64,000 nucleotides of DNA, taken from assembly GCA_011037195.1 (NCBI GenBank), contig JAAEAF010000232.1, positions 310,001 to 374,000 of the forward strand. The letters run 5' to 3'. Position numbers and translations under genes: made by a program. The stretch is from Triatoma infestans (Eukaryota; Arthropoda; Insecta; Hemiptera; Reduviidae). The notes under the pieces were generated by a model, which did no database searches, had not been told where the DNA came from, and was given only the letters and a program-made list of their open reading frames with translations. Positions 20,226-30,215 of this stretch are shown one piece after another (within the stretch, counting starts at the first letter, position 1; every line of letters begins with the position of its first letter).

Positions 20226-20894
20226 AATAGAAACCTGCTCACAAATAAATTGAATCTACGTATTAATTAACGTATTAATCTTGATTAATTTTCTTTAGGG
20301 GACATTCACTAATTAAACTAACAAATTGTAGAACTATGCGATAGAAGCAGAAACAGGAGAATTAGAAATGTTTATAAAGTATATTTTAAAATAACAATTT
20401 AGAGGAAAAATTGGACAGTTGGCTGGTAAAAGGGATGAGGAACCGTTAGTGGCAGAAAAAGGACTAGGCCAACTCTATTGTAAAGAAACCGATGGTATGA
20501 AGGGAAGCTGGTGTATATTTAAGACACCAAAAGTGAAAGGATACGCAAGTGTCATATCGTTATTTTCTAGAAGAGTTCTACACTGTAACTCTGTCCATTC
20601 TAATCCTAGTTTAATATTTAGTTTAGCTTGCAGTTATGTATACAAATCTATCCTAATTAAATTAGTTGTCTTAAATTCTATCTCCAAATTCTCTAAGTTA
20701 CTGCGATCTTTCTTATTGAGATATCTTTATTTTTTCGCACATATATTTCCGGTAAAAAACACAATATCAAAAATCTGACACTGTAGTAAAAAAAAAAGAA
20801 AAGTAAAACTCCGAACATTTTATGACAATATAATGCAATGATGAAAGATTCGAATGGTTTTGTTTAACCATTGTAATAGATATATTAGTTTGCA
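20226..20894. other. Unassigned; plus-strand frame of 119 codons
   Basis: The frame at 20419-20778 starts with a charged, coding-looking part (GKRDEEPLVAEKGLGQL, GMKGSWCIFKTPK) and then becomes low-complexity and hydrophobic, running into a family A-like fragment near 20740. The first 45 codons could be a remnant of a transposon or host exon. I cannot identify it. Confidence 0.3.
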
Positions 20895-21330
20895 GTAGAT
20901 CGAGATCTTTCTCTAGGAATACTTGATCGCATCAAAGTTCCGAAATTAATTTTCTTTGAAAATACTTTTTTGAGGTTCTCTGAGTGAGAAAAAAATATTT
21001 TTAGCGAATTATCTGTATGTGTGTGTGTGTCTGAAAAATGAAAAATTGCATGAAGCTGAAACTTAGTAGTATTCCTTTTAATTAGTATTAGGAATCTGAT
21101 GAAGGTTTCGGGCAAAATCCACCAACCGGAAGTGCTACTTTAATATGATTTTTTTTTTTTTTTTTCAGTTTTTCGCGATTTTCTCAAAAATGGCTACAGT
21201 GATTTTCTTTTACACTTCGTATCCGATCTATACACCTAAATATCGTATCATTTTTATTTCAAACATTTTTCCGGAAAAATAACTTTAAGGTAATTTTGGC
21301 GGAATTTTTGGCGCTAAATTTCAAATGCTA
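20895..21330 (+). repeat. Family A copy
   Basis: Carries a GTGTGTGTGTGT run (21017), GAAGCTGAAACTTAGTA, a module start (CCAACCGGAAGTG, 21123), a poly(T) run, TTTTCTCAAAAATGGCT and AAACATTTTTCCGGAAAA. Confidence 0.8.
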
Positions 21331-21350
21331 TACGTATAAGTCTAGATCAA

Positions 21351-21552
21351 TGTTATACCTGTATATTATAACTGTAAATGTATATATATATATATATATA
21401 TAGTAATTGAACACTCAAACTATGTTATTAGAGTTCAAACACGCATCTCTTGTTGATTTCAACAACCCAGTCGGACTATTGAATATAAATATATGTGTAT
21501 CATTAACTTTATTAAGATTTATTAACTATTATCTTAATAAATGTAATAAGTG
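21351..21552 (+). repeat. LTR-like direct repeat, left
   Basis: Begins TGTTATA, has a (TA)n run, an AATAAA signal within the last 25 bases, and ends AATAAGTG. Apart from the first bases and the length of the TA run it is identical to 22031-22228. Length, TG start, TATA-like run and polyadenylation signal fit a small LTR (TRIM-like), but the end is not the usual CA. Confidence 0.6.
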
Positions 21553-21605
21553 CTCCCTTCTAGACTACCATGTAATTGGTGCTCCCTTCTAGACTACCAT
21601 GTAAT
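21550..21605 (+). repeat. 27-bp tandem duplication
   Basis: A 27-bp unit starting GTGCTCCCTTCTAGACTACC occurs at 21550-21576 and again, unchanged, at 21579-21605. It lies exactly at the inner edge of the left LTR-like repeat, where a primer-binding site would be expected. Confidence 0.85.
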
Positions 21606-22030
21606 CATTCTATTCAAACCCGGTTAAATACTTAGCCCGCTTTAGTTCCCTCAGGAGAAATGAGGTAAGAAATTGGAAATAAGAAAAACAAATTGCCATT
21701 TTATAATATATGTAATTGGGTTATCAGCAATGAAAGATTGTCGTGTGAGTGTTTCATACCAGATGTTTTACCCGAGGGGCATTACTGGAGGGAGAAAATT
21801 ACCGATATAAAAACTCATACGAATTAGACATTTTCTATCCACGATATAAACAAATTCCTAAATGAGGAACATATATGATGTAGGATTGATTGTAGGTAGG
21901 GGTCCAGTTAGGCGAAGATTTCCAGTGTCCAGTTTGAATTGAATATCTAACACATGTTGTGTATTAATTTAAAATACATATATAGAAATATATATTAATG
22001 AGACCTTGATCTATTGGGGTTACTGGACCC
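21606..22030 (+). other. Interior between LTR-like repeats
   Basis: About 425 bp without coding potential. It includes a family A palindromic end (GTCGTGTGAGTGTTTCATAC near 21729), so it is not a clean retrotransposon interior. No convincing tRNA-complementary primer site was found. Confidence 0.5.
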
Positions 22031-22228
22031 TGTTATATACATATTATAACTGTAAATGTATATATATATATATATATAGTAATTGAACACTCAAACTATG
22101 TTATTAGAGTTCAAACACGCATCTCTTGTTGATTTCAACAACCCAGTCGGACTATTGAATATAAATATATGTGTATCATTAACTTTATTAAGATTTATTA
22201 ACTATTATCTTAATAAATGTAATAAGTG
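22031..22228 (+). repeat. LTR-like direct repeat, right
   Basis: Near-identical partner of 21351-21552 (see that entry). The lack of point differences implies very recent insertion, gene conversion or a local duplication. Confidence 0.6.
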
Positions 22229-22289
22229 TTACATTTCCAACATAATTCTTGTATTAGTTCATGGACTCGTTAAAAAAAAATTTAAAAAA

Positions 22290-22467
22290 TCTAGTTTGAA
22301 AAACTCACACAACTTTCTCTTACTGCCAATAATACAATTTTTTACTTTCTCTCACTCCTAGTAAGAGTAAGTATTGTAATAGTGCCAAATTTTCGATATC
22401 GAGTTTTCGCCGGAAATGTCCGTTTTGAGGTCCCTTGAGTCACAAAAAAAAGTGGTTTTTAGAAAAT

Positions 22468-22501
<34 letters not shown>

Positions 22502-23240
22502 GTGTGTGTGTGTGTGTGTGAATGTGTGTATGTGAACAGCATAGCTCAAAAACGAAAAATCACAGAAAGTTGAAACTTGATATTCGATTTAGGTGTCACC
22601 ATAGGATCCGACAGTAGGTTATCTGTCAAAATTCCTCAACCGGAAGTAACAATTTACTGAATGTTTTTTTTTCTCTTTCTTGCAAAAATGGCTCCGACGA
22701 TTTTCTTCAAAACTGGTATATGAACTACACATGCAATGATCTACAACTTTTATTTAAAATATTTCTCTGGAAAAATTCATTTAAGGGCACTTTTGGGGGA
22801 GGGGGGGGTTAGGTTGACCTCTAAAGTGGAATTTCAGTTTATTATACACTACTGTCATCTAAATAATATTAATTAGAATTAAATATGTTGTTGAGATCCT
22901 AAGTTTGAATAAAATCGGGTGACCGCTTTGGGAGGTGCGCTTTAATGAAAGTAGTTTTTAGTTTTCTGCTATTTTCTCTAAAACAGCTCCAACGAGTTTC
23001 TTTAAGGTTTAAATATTTACCACACGTACAAAGATCTACAACTTTTATTTGAAATGTCATTTAATGGCACTTTACGGGAAAGGGTTGGGGTTATGTTTTT
23101 CTCTAAAGTGCTATCATAGATGATTATACAATTTTACCACCCAAACAAAATTAATTAGATAATAAATAGATGGCCAAAATTGCGAGTTTTAAGAAAATTA
23201 ATAAACCGGAAGTGCGATTTTATTGAACAGTTTTTTTTAA
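22290..23240. repeat. Family A: short reverse end, then long forward copy
   Basis: 22290-22335 is the reverse palindromic end (AATCTAGTTTGAAAAACTCA). From 22336 a forward copy starts at the hairpin (CTCACTCCTAGTAAGAG) and runs through CGATATCGAGTTTTCGCCGG, the (GT)n run at 22469-22520 and GAACAGCATAGCTCAAAAAC. It then has a module start (CCGGAAGTAAC, 22641), a partly degraded second module and a third start (CCGGAAGTGCG, 23207). This is the best view of the modular interior. Confidence 0.85.
22469..22520. repeat. (GT)n microsatellite
   Basis: About 26 GT units with one interruption, at the position where other family A copies also carry GT runs. Confidence 0.95.
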
Positions 23241-23385
23241 GTTGTTGTGGTTGGTTCCGCAGAGCTGGAAAGATATTTTCTGTGATAGCCTGCTTCTTTT
23301 TCGGGCGTCCGCCCATTATAAGGAGATTTGCCAAACAGTGTGATAAAATAGATTTGCACAGAGCAAATTCAGTTGATGCACTGAC
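23241..23385 (-). repeat. Family H2 short repeat, motif partly deleted
   Basis: Minus-strand copy of the H2 repeat. It has the ends TTGTTGTGGTTGGTTCCGCA and TTGCACAGAGCAAATTC (as read on plus), stem II GGGC/GCCC and an intact GAAA, but the CTGATGA box is mutated and the CCGGTCGATG part is deleted. Confidence 0.7.
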
Positions 23386-23399
23386 TCTGACAGAGTCAT

Positions 23400-23815
23400 G
23401 TTTACTTCCTCATTGCGATAATGTCAAAGTTTCGAAATTCTATTTTCACCGGAAGTACTTGTTTTCAGGTCACCTGGGTTCGAAAATAATGTTTCTAGTT
23501 TGTATGTGTGTGGCATATATGAACAAAATATCTCACAAATGAAAAATCGTACGAAACTCACACCTAGTATTTCGTTTAGGCGTTTAGGTACCATCATCTC
23601 TTCTAAACGGACGTTTTGTCAAAATCATTCAATCGGAAGTGCGACTTTACTGAATGGGGTTTCTCTGTTTTTCGAGATTTGTTTTGGGGAATATTTCTCG
23701 GAAATGACTTATAACGCAATCCTTTAAACTTGATTGGTAACTGCACAGGTATAAACCTATCATTTTTAAGTTTCCGAACGTTTTCCGAAAAAAAGAATTA
23801 TTAGTTTTGCGGAAT
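23400..23815 (+). repeat. Family A copy
   Basis: GTCAAAGTTTCGAAATTCTA, ACCGGAAGTACTTG, a short GTGTGTGTGG run, CTCACAAATGAAAAATCG and a module start (TCGGAAGTGCGAC, 23634). Confidence 0.75.
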
Positions 23816-24005
23816 TTGTGACATTAAATTTCAAATGTTATATGGGATTGGGTGCAATTGTTCTTGGTTCACTTCCGCACTACAAAGTGATCACTTCTAC
23901 TGGATATGTACTTGTCCCCTCACCATCTAAATATTTATATTACGAACAAAGAGAAATATTTAAAATTTCATGAAAATTTGTCATTTTGTATTAACAGCAG
24001 GAAGA
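23816..24005 (+). repeat. Family E copy
   Basis: TTTGTGACATTAAATTTCAA, then GATCACTTCTACTGGATATG and CCCCTCACCATCTAAATATT, matching the order in the copies at 43255 and 50003. Confidence 0.65.
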
Positions 24006-24185
24006 GAAAATTACAAGATAAATTTTTTCAGATAAGTTTTATGTATCCAACAGAAGCGGTTTGGTAAACATACATTATTACCTAAATTTCTCAAATAAAA
24101 TCCAAGGCTATACCGAGAATGGAGCTGATTTTTTAAGAGAACTGAGAGTGGAGAATCCGCTCAAATGAAATATTGAAGAGGCTAT

Positions 24186-24320
24186 TAGAGACATTTTTCG
24201 TGATAGCCTGCTTCATTTTGTGGTCATCGACCGGTTCCGGGCGATCGTCCATCATCAGGATGTTTTTGTTGAACAGTATAATAACATAGACTTGCACAGA
24301 GCAAATACAGTTGATATACT
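24186..24320 (-). repeat. Family H2 short repeat
   Basis: About 135 bp, ending in TTGCACAGAGCAAATACAG (plus-strand reading) and carrying the hammerhead-like motif at 24225-24262 on the minus strand. Confidence 0.75.
24225..24262 (-). ncRNA. Hammerhead-like motif, family H2
   Basis: On the minus strand: CATC, CTGATGA, an extra T, GGAC-GATC-GCCC as stem II (one mismatch), GGAA in place of GAAA, the CCGG of the palindrome ACCGGT, then TC and GATG. Stem I is CATC/GATG. One core base is changed (A13 to G), so this copy is probably inactive. Confidence 0.5.
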
Positions 24321-24408
24321 ATACGGGGAATGGAAATACACTATGTGGGGAATGGAAATACAATTGATACACTATACGGGGAAAGATGATACACTAAACG
24401 GGGGGGGG
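24310..24408 (+). repeat. Short tandem repeat, about 30-bp unit
   Basis: ATACACTATACGGGGAATGG, ATACACTATGTGGGGAATGG, ATACACTATACGGGGAAAG and ATACACTAAACGGGG follow one another with small spacers, ending in a run of G (24402-24411). It may derive from the tail of the H2 repeat (GTTGATACAC). Confidence 0.75.
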
Positions 24409-24439
24409 GGAGGAGTTGATATTCGGGGAAACCCGACAT

Positions 24440-24780
24440 AGTCTCTGTTGTAAAGAAAGAAAGCCTGAGGTACCTTGGACATGTGGAGCGAATATCCTAT
24501 GATAGACTGTCCAGAAAAGTAATGTATGGAAAGCCGAGAGGAGCGAGGCTTCCGGTGGTTGCTTGCTTAAGATGGTTGAATGATGTGGAGGAAGTCCTTC
24601 GCCATGGAGGCCAACAGTTAGGAGTGGCAACACTCATTGAGGAGGTCCAAGTAGGATCTGTAGGAACTATCCTGCATAAGGACTGTAGCACCAAAAGAAG
24701 AAGACGAAACCGAGAATACCGAATCCTATATCCCTCAATACATCTTAGCTTGCCGGTTCGCACAATTATCGCGGGGCGCT
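24440..24780 (+). pseudogene. LINE reverse transcriptase C-terminal relic
   Basis: The frame reads SLRYLGHVERI, VMYGKPRGARLP, then LRWLNDVEEVL, matching the end of LINE reverse transcriptases (the YLGHV-R zinc-like segment, GKP-G-R-PGRP, LRW-DDV). The frame 24483-24782 is open but lacks the catalytic core and any upstream part. It is a 5'-truncated relic. Confidence 0.75.
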
Positions 24781-25079
24781 AAGTGCCCTCTACTGGTCAG
24801 CGTCTGTCTTTTTTCACTTCCTCTTACTGCTATTATAACAGAGGAATGTTGTGATTGCGTGAAATTTTCGACACTGATTTGTCATTGGAAATGTGAATGT
24901 GAAATATGACTATGAAGGGAAATTATGGAAAATTGCCGGTACAACAGATCCTGTATTGCCCACCTCACAGATTTTTTATCATATATTGACGAAATAATCT
25001 AAGTATATAGAAAATACTGAATATCAATTAGAGCGACACCAAAAATTTCTTGATTAAATTGTGTAATGGATAGCCACTT

Positions 25080-25080
<1 letters not shown>
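24781..25080. other. Unassigned
   Basis: Probably LINE 3' flank, then AT-rich sequence. No feature is supported. Confidence 0.35.

Positions 25081-25081
<1 letters not shown>

Positions 25082-25135
<54 letters not shown>
25082..25135. repeat. (ATT)n microsatellite
   Basis: 18 uninterrupted ATT units. Confidence 0.97.
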
Positions 25136-25850
25136 GATTTCGTCATCAACTTAATTTTAACTGATTATATATATATATATGAATAAAATTGTGATTATTT
25201 AGTTTGTCTGTCTGTCGGTTGCATTCTCCTAATTTTGTTTTCTATTTTTTGACCTTATTCTTTTGTGCTTCATGATTTTATCTTTTTTTATGGGAATCGG
25301 AAACAACTTATACAATTACGTATTATAACATCACTTTAATAATTTTTAAAGTACCTTTCTATGAACTTCAAATCATATTTATTAAGTTACATAGGAAATT
25401 ACTCGTTCAAAACTTTTTTTAAAAAAATAAGAAAGTGAAGCAATGATAAAAATGAAATCCTGAAATACGAACACGATAATTTCGGTGCGTGAAAACAAAA
25501 TTCTTAAGTATAAAATAGATAAATTAAAGATAATTAAAGATTAAAAATAAAATAATCAATTAATAATGTAATAAAACTATCTGGAGATAACATACATTTC
25601 ATTATATATACACATGAAACTATTAAAAATAAAAATAACCTAGTGTTATGCCATAGAGAGTTTCATAACAAGACACACCACTATCACGGAAGGTTGAATA
25701 TCTTAATTATTATAAATATTTACAAGAATCTTGGACATTCACACAACTGGTTATTATTTCTATTTATTATCATATTTACAATATAAATAATGAATTATCA
25801 ATCATAATATTAATAAGCTTTACACAATAACGATACGGTCAAAAAATAGC
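25136..25850. other. AT-rich, no gene seen
   Basis: No open frame or repeat that I can support. Confidence 0.4.
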
Positions 25851-25859
25851 TCTGAATAT

Positions 25860-26660
25860 TGTTGGGTGTTTGGATAGGATTTCTAATGACAATAAATTTT
25901 TCAAATTTTTGGAAGTTTTTTGGATTCCTTGGATTGAAGTTTCGTTCAGAAACGTTCACCATCTAGTAAGAAGGTTCCTTTCTTCTCTGAAGAAAGTTCT
26001 TCTAGTCTTTATAGGTCACATGGGAATTTTTGGGAATGAAGTTGGTGGATAGGTTTGCCAAGTTGGGAGCCTCTCTCCCTTTCATTGGTCCCGAGCCTGC
26101 TGTTGGTGTGTCTCTTGGCACATGTCTGTCAGGCTTCCAGACATGGATGATCTCACACTACTCATCCTTATGGATGAGCACAGTAGGTTGTCGGCAGTCT
26201 GAGATTTGGGGGTCCGGGCGGGGCTTTGAGTGAGAGGGACCTGTGCCTTTCACGGACCTCTCTCAGGCATATTTGGTTGGCTTCCTCACTGGGCATTGTG
26301 GCTTAAGGAGACATCTCTATAAGATGGGGCTCATGTCTGACTCCTTTTGTAGAGTCTGTGAGAAGGCGGAGGAAACACCCATACATCTTATGACGGATTG
26401 TTTGAGCTGTGAGGAAATTAGGTTTAGGACGTTTGGCCGAAATAGGATATCGGTAGAAGATCTTAAGCTATGCCCTTTTAAGGTTTTGGTCCGATTTGTT
26501 CGGACTGTGGTAAAACTTAGATCGGTAAAACCCGGGCCTGGACTTTTGTTCCATACTCGGTAGTTGTTATTCTTTTGGGGTATCTATATGGGCCCAGGCA
26601 GGCTTTGGATAGCGTAAGGTTTCGCCCTCCCGCTTCTTGAATAATAATAATAATAATAAT
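25860..26660 (+). pseudogene. I/Jockey-like LINE 3' end with (AAT)n tail
   Basis: Translated in pieces it gives the RNase H end (GHMGIFGNEV, then DRFAKLGASLPFIGPEPA). After frameshifts comes the C-terminal domain on 26243-26563: GFLTGHCGLRRHL followed by CRVC and an HLMTDC cysteine-histidine group. RNase H removes the RNA strand during reverse transcription; the Cys-His end is typical of these LINEs. The 3' UTR ends in (AAT)n at 26640-26660, the tail type of I-clade elements. The polymerase is missing and frames are broken. A second copy is at 9195-9720 on the minus strand. Confidence 0.85.
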
Positions 26661-26944
26661 ACGAAAGTTCTTTCATAGTTTCAATGACCTTGGGTACTGT
26701 TTTTCTTCTACTGCTTTGCGATTACTGTGAAAAAAAAAACCAGGATGGTAGTCTCAGCCCCAAATTATGCCCCAGACTATGTTTCCTGCAATTTGGATGT
26801 ACATAACCAGCTATGTGGGACAGAACTTTGTGTTTTCTTTTAGTATTTCTAAAAAGATTTTTAATTCACGCAGACACTAACATGAATCTTTTTGACTAGA
26901 TAAGTCCTTTGATATATGAGATATTAAATATATGCACACTGTAA
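26661..26944. other. Unassigned
   Basis: No gene or repeat recognised. Confidence 0.35.
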
Positions 26945-27441
26945 TAACAGGAAGTGATAGTGGAATCAATGAAAAGATACACGCACATCTTATTACGCTA
27001 TCTTAATTGGTTGGTAAGACGGAAGTATGTATTGCGATCCTGTCAAATTCACGAAACTAAGTTTTTTAACGGAAATTTAATTTCGAAAAATTTTAAAATT
27101 GAAAAATTTAATGGTCGTGTCTGTGTGAACAAAATATCTCAAAAACGAAAAGTCGTAGGAAGTTGAAAATTGATATTTTGAGTCTAGGTACTACCGCATT
27201 TGGCAAAGATTACTGAATGGTATTTTTTCATTTCTTCGAGATTTTCTTGAAAATGGTTCCAACAAGTTTCTTTAAACTTCTTATACTATCCTTTATATAT
27301 ATAAACTTATCATTTATATTTGAAACATTTTTCACGGGAAAATCAATTTTTGGGAGGATTTGAGGGGGGGGCAAGAGTAACGTTAAGCTTTTAAAGTACC
27401 ATTTCAGTGTAATATATGGTTTTATCACCTAATATTAATAT
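26945..27441 (+). repeat. Family A copy, left of a SINE insertion
   Basis: CTGTCAAATTCACGAAACTA, GTGTGAACAAAATATCTCAA, TTTTCTTGAAAATGGTTCC and GGGAAAATCAATTTTTGGG, ending at ATATTAATAT, which is duplicated on the other side of the SINE. The repeat continues at 27649. Confidence 0.8.
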
Positions 27442-27648
27442 TCAGGGTTCGATTCCCGTGAGGGCAAAGTCGGTGTTGACTCAGCATCGTGAAGAAAAGT
27501 GGGAAGCTACAGTTAGTAGCGCCCTATGTAGCGAAGGCCGGAACCAAACGGCCCGGGAACTGCGGCGTGCTCACCACACGTCCCCCCTATTCAAATCGCC
27601 GTCTGGCAAGCCTTGGCCCTTCATGGGCTGTTGCACCATAGGCAAGGC
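27442..27648 (+). mobile_element. SINE S2, 5'-truncated, with target duplication
   Basis: Begins one base before CAGGGTTCGATTCCCG (box B) and runs to the S2 end. It is flanked by ATATTAATAT at 27432-27441 and 27649-27658. Compared with the copy at 19696 it lacks the 263-bp segment between the direct repeats AAGTGGGAAGCTACA. Truncation at box B and the duplication fit target-primed insertion. The 79-codon frame across it is not a gene. Confidence 0.85.
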
Positions 27649-27900
27649 ATATTAATATACTGACGTAATATTAATACCAGAAATGTTGACAGAATTCCAA
27701 ATTTGTGGAAAATTGATTACCCAGAAGTGTAATTTTAAACTTTCGGAAGCGAACAGTTTTTTTTTGGATTTTTCTAGAAAATGGTTACAATAATTTTATT
27801 TAAGCTTGAAAACCTTGCTGCACATGGAAACGTTATCCTTTTATTTGAAACATTTTTTATGAAAAAATTGATCTTGGAGGGGTATTGGAAGTCAGATATA
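27649..27900 (+). repeat. Family A copy, right of the SINE
   Basis: Continues with the next module: a degraded start (CCCAGAAGTGTAATTTTA), TTCTAGAAAATGGTTAC, ATTTGAAACATTTTTTATG and a GAGGGGTATTGGAAGTC block that recurs at 50815. Confidence 0.75.
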
Positions 27901-27904
27901 CCAG

Positions 27905-28075
27905 TAAAATTACTCCTCTGACGACGGACTGTGACCAAGAGATTTTGTCTTTAGCTTAAGTTAATTTATGTCGTCATTTATACTAACAACTTTTTACTTT
28001 TTTACTTTTAATTAAAGGAAGTTTAATTTAATTTTTTTTGTTGTAAAAATTAATAAAGATTATTATTATTATACA
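27905..28075 (+). mobile_element. Possible LINE/SINE 3' end with short ATT tail
   Basis: CTGACGACGGACTGTGACCA through AATTAATAAAG and (ATT)4 interrupts a family A terminal segment that is continuous near 50815-50950. The layout resembles a 3' UTR with a simple-repeat tail. No duplication of the target was found, so the call is tentative. Confidence 0.4.
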
Positions 28076-28167
28076 AGTAAAATCCCCACTACCATTTCTT
28101 ATGGCCAGCCCAACTAAACAGTGTAATGTTGCAATTTTAAAGAAAAATTTCTTGATTAAATTTGTAT

Positions 28168-28206
28168 TTATTGTGGTTGTGGTTGGGTCCGCGCAGAGCT
28201 GGAACT
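28168..28206 (-). repeat. Family H2 end fragment
   Basis: GTTGTGGTTGGGTCCGCGCA and AGCTGGAA: the terminal part of the H2 repeat only; no ribozyme core. Confidence 0.6.
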
Positions 28207-28819
28207 CATCGGAAATACATTTCATCATCAACCGGAAGTTAATCGACTAATTTTGCCTAACGTACAAGACAAAAAATGTAGTTCACCTTTTAACATTTCC
28301 TCCATCTTACATATATACATGCACTTTACATCTGTTACACCATAATACTTGTGTAATATAATATTTTTCAATTACCATCAAAACGGATATTATGATTACA
28401 AACCGGAAGATCAAAAATATTGAGAATAGTAAGAAAAAAAAACACAATGGGTAAAACAATTATCGTAAACAAATCTCATATAACTTCTTCATAGAACACA
28501 AATAAACATGTCCACTTATATACATACATATGATTGTCATAAAACGAATCATATGATTGTTATAAACAAAAAGACAATGTTATTTAGTAATATTATTGTT
28601 TTGTAAATAAAACAATTCTGCCAACTGTTACTTATAAATAATATAATAATAATAATTATTATTTTTTTTACGTAAACTTGCGATAAAAAATATTCAACAA
28701 TGTAATATATTGTTTTAAGTTATGCGAATGAATATATATAATGTCATTAAAACAAAACAAAAAAGGCAAAAAACAAGGTCATTCACACTTTTTAATCTCA
28801 GCAAAGAAATCCAAACAAA

Positions 28820-28822
<3 letters not shown>
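28207..28822. other. AT-rich, one family A scrap
   Basis: CAACCGGAAGTTAATCG at 28219 is a family A module start. The rest is AT-rich with no gene. Confidence 0.4.

Positions 28823-28888
<66 letters not shown>
28823..28888. repeat. Poly(A) run, 66 bases
   Basis: Uninterrupted A. It could be the tail of a retroposed copy, but the upstream 100 bp matches no element in the window. Length in the real genome is uncertain because such runs are error-prone in sequencing. Confidence 0.9.
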
Positions 28889-28891
<3 letters not shown>

Positions 28892-29450
28892 ATATATATT
28901 TTCAATGCATATGAAAATCAACTAACAAAAATCTAATTATAAATGATAAAACTGGGAAATATTAGATAAATTTTCTTTGCAAGTTCCGGTGAAAATTCTA
29001 TTTTCAAAATATTGAATCGCCCATACATCCTTGAACAACAGTAATAGTTAAATGTATTAAAACACTAAGTTATATTATGAATAGTAAATTGGTTTCAATT
29101 AACATAAATCCTAATATACAGTATATATATTTAGAGTTCAGTGAGTTGTAAATTGGACAACTAATAAAACACTAGGAGTTTTCTGTGTCCATGCCAACTC
29201 TGTTATAGTTCACTGGCAACTCAATTTGTTTCAATTATTGCGTTCACTTAACTTGAATATACATATATAGGTTCGTACGGTCATTTTATATATATTTGGG
29301 CATATTTATCAAAATATTTAATAAAATCTGACATGGAACGTTCAAAAACAAGTTACACTTTAATTCACTTCCAACTTGACAAATATTTTTTTTGTAAGCT
29401 AATTTGAACTTTTTACAGAACATTAATTTGTCTCCAGTATAATGTAGGTC
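28889..29450. other. AT-rich, no gene seen
   Basis: No supported feature, apart from a few bases (GCAAGTTCCGGTGAAAATTC, 28979) that resemble family A. Confidence 0.4.
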
Positions 29451-29640
29451 GTGGAACCGTGCAGAATTACTGAAATGACACTAAAAATGGGACGTCCACA
29501 GTGTTCACAGGACAATCCATTAAAGTGCATATATAGGTTTCCTTTTTTTCCAGAGAGAATGTTTCAAAAGAAAGTGGCCTATATATAAATAAATAAAGTT
29601 TATGAACTTATCAAGTTTAAAGTTAATGAAATTGTGAAAT
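29451..29640 (-). repeat. Family A fragment
   Basis: GTGCAGAATTACTGAAATGA, CCAGAGAGAATGTTTCAAA and GTGGCCTATATATAAATA follow the reverse order of the AAACATTT region. Confidence 0.5.
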
Positions 29641-30215
29641 TCAATTTTAACCGGGAAAAACATGTTTTACAGCGCCCCCTCAATTAAATTTTTTGTTTTT
29701 TGCAAATCGATTGTTAAATATATATTCTGTATCTCTTTGTATATTTTCTTCAAATTTCGCCAATCAACTCCATACATAAAGGCAACATGCACCACCCTTA
29801 CTTGCCTTGCAAAGTATGCCACATAGAAAGAAAAAAATCAAAAAGATTCCCTCCTTCATTTTTTTAAGGTTTCCAGATAAGAGATCAATAATTTTTTTTT
29901 TTCGGCTGCAGAAATAAGAGATTATTTTGAGACTATCTTTCTTATTTTAAATTTCTTTTACGAGAATTTCTTAAAGAAGAGAGATTTTTTTTTTATTTTT
30001 TTTCATGAAAAATTTCGAATGATCGAGAAAAATCAGTTGAATATTTGGTGAGATATTGAATTTTGAGTATAGAGAAATTTCTCTGCCTTTCTGTTTGGTA
30101 TTATTCTATATTGTTTTTTAGAGTTTATAGTCAAATATGGCAAAAACATATTTTATGGATTTATGAAAGTGAATTTTACGAATAATGGATTATTGAATAG
30201 TTAGAATTTCTGAAT
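29641..30215. other. Unassigned
   Basis: AT-rich with long T runs. It may contain the 5' part of the transposase relic that follows. Confidence 0.35.

Noticed and set aside
21351..22228. Complete autonomous LTR retrotransposon
   Set aside because: Interior is under 500 bp, non-coding, and includes an older repeat end.
22358..22549. His/Thr-rich minus-strand peptide
   Set aside because: Translation of the (GT)n microsatellite.
24310..24411. CRISPR-like array
   Set aside because: Units are degenerate with very short, uneven spacers, the context is eukaryotic, and the array continues from a transposable element end.
27905..27950. Hammerhead-like motif (CTGACGACGGAC)
   Set aside because: CTGACGA matches the first box, but no GAAA follows at a usable distance and no stem II forms.
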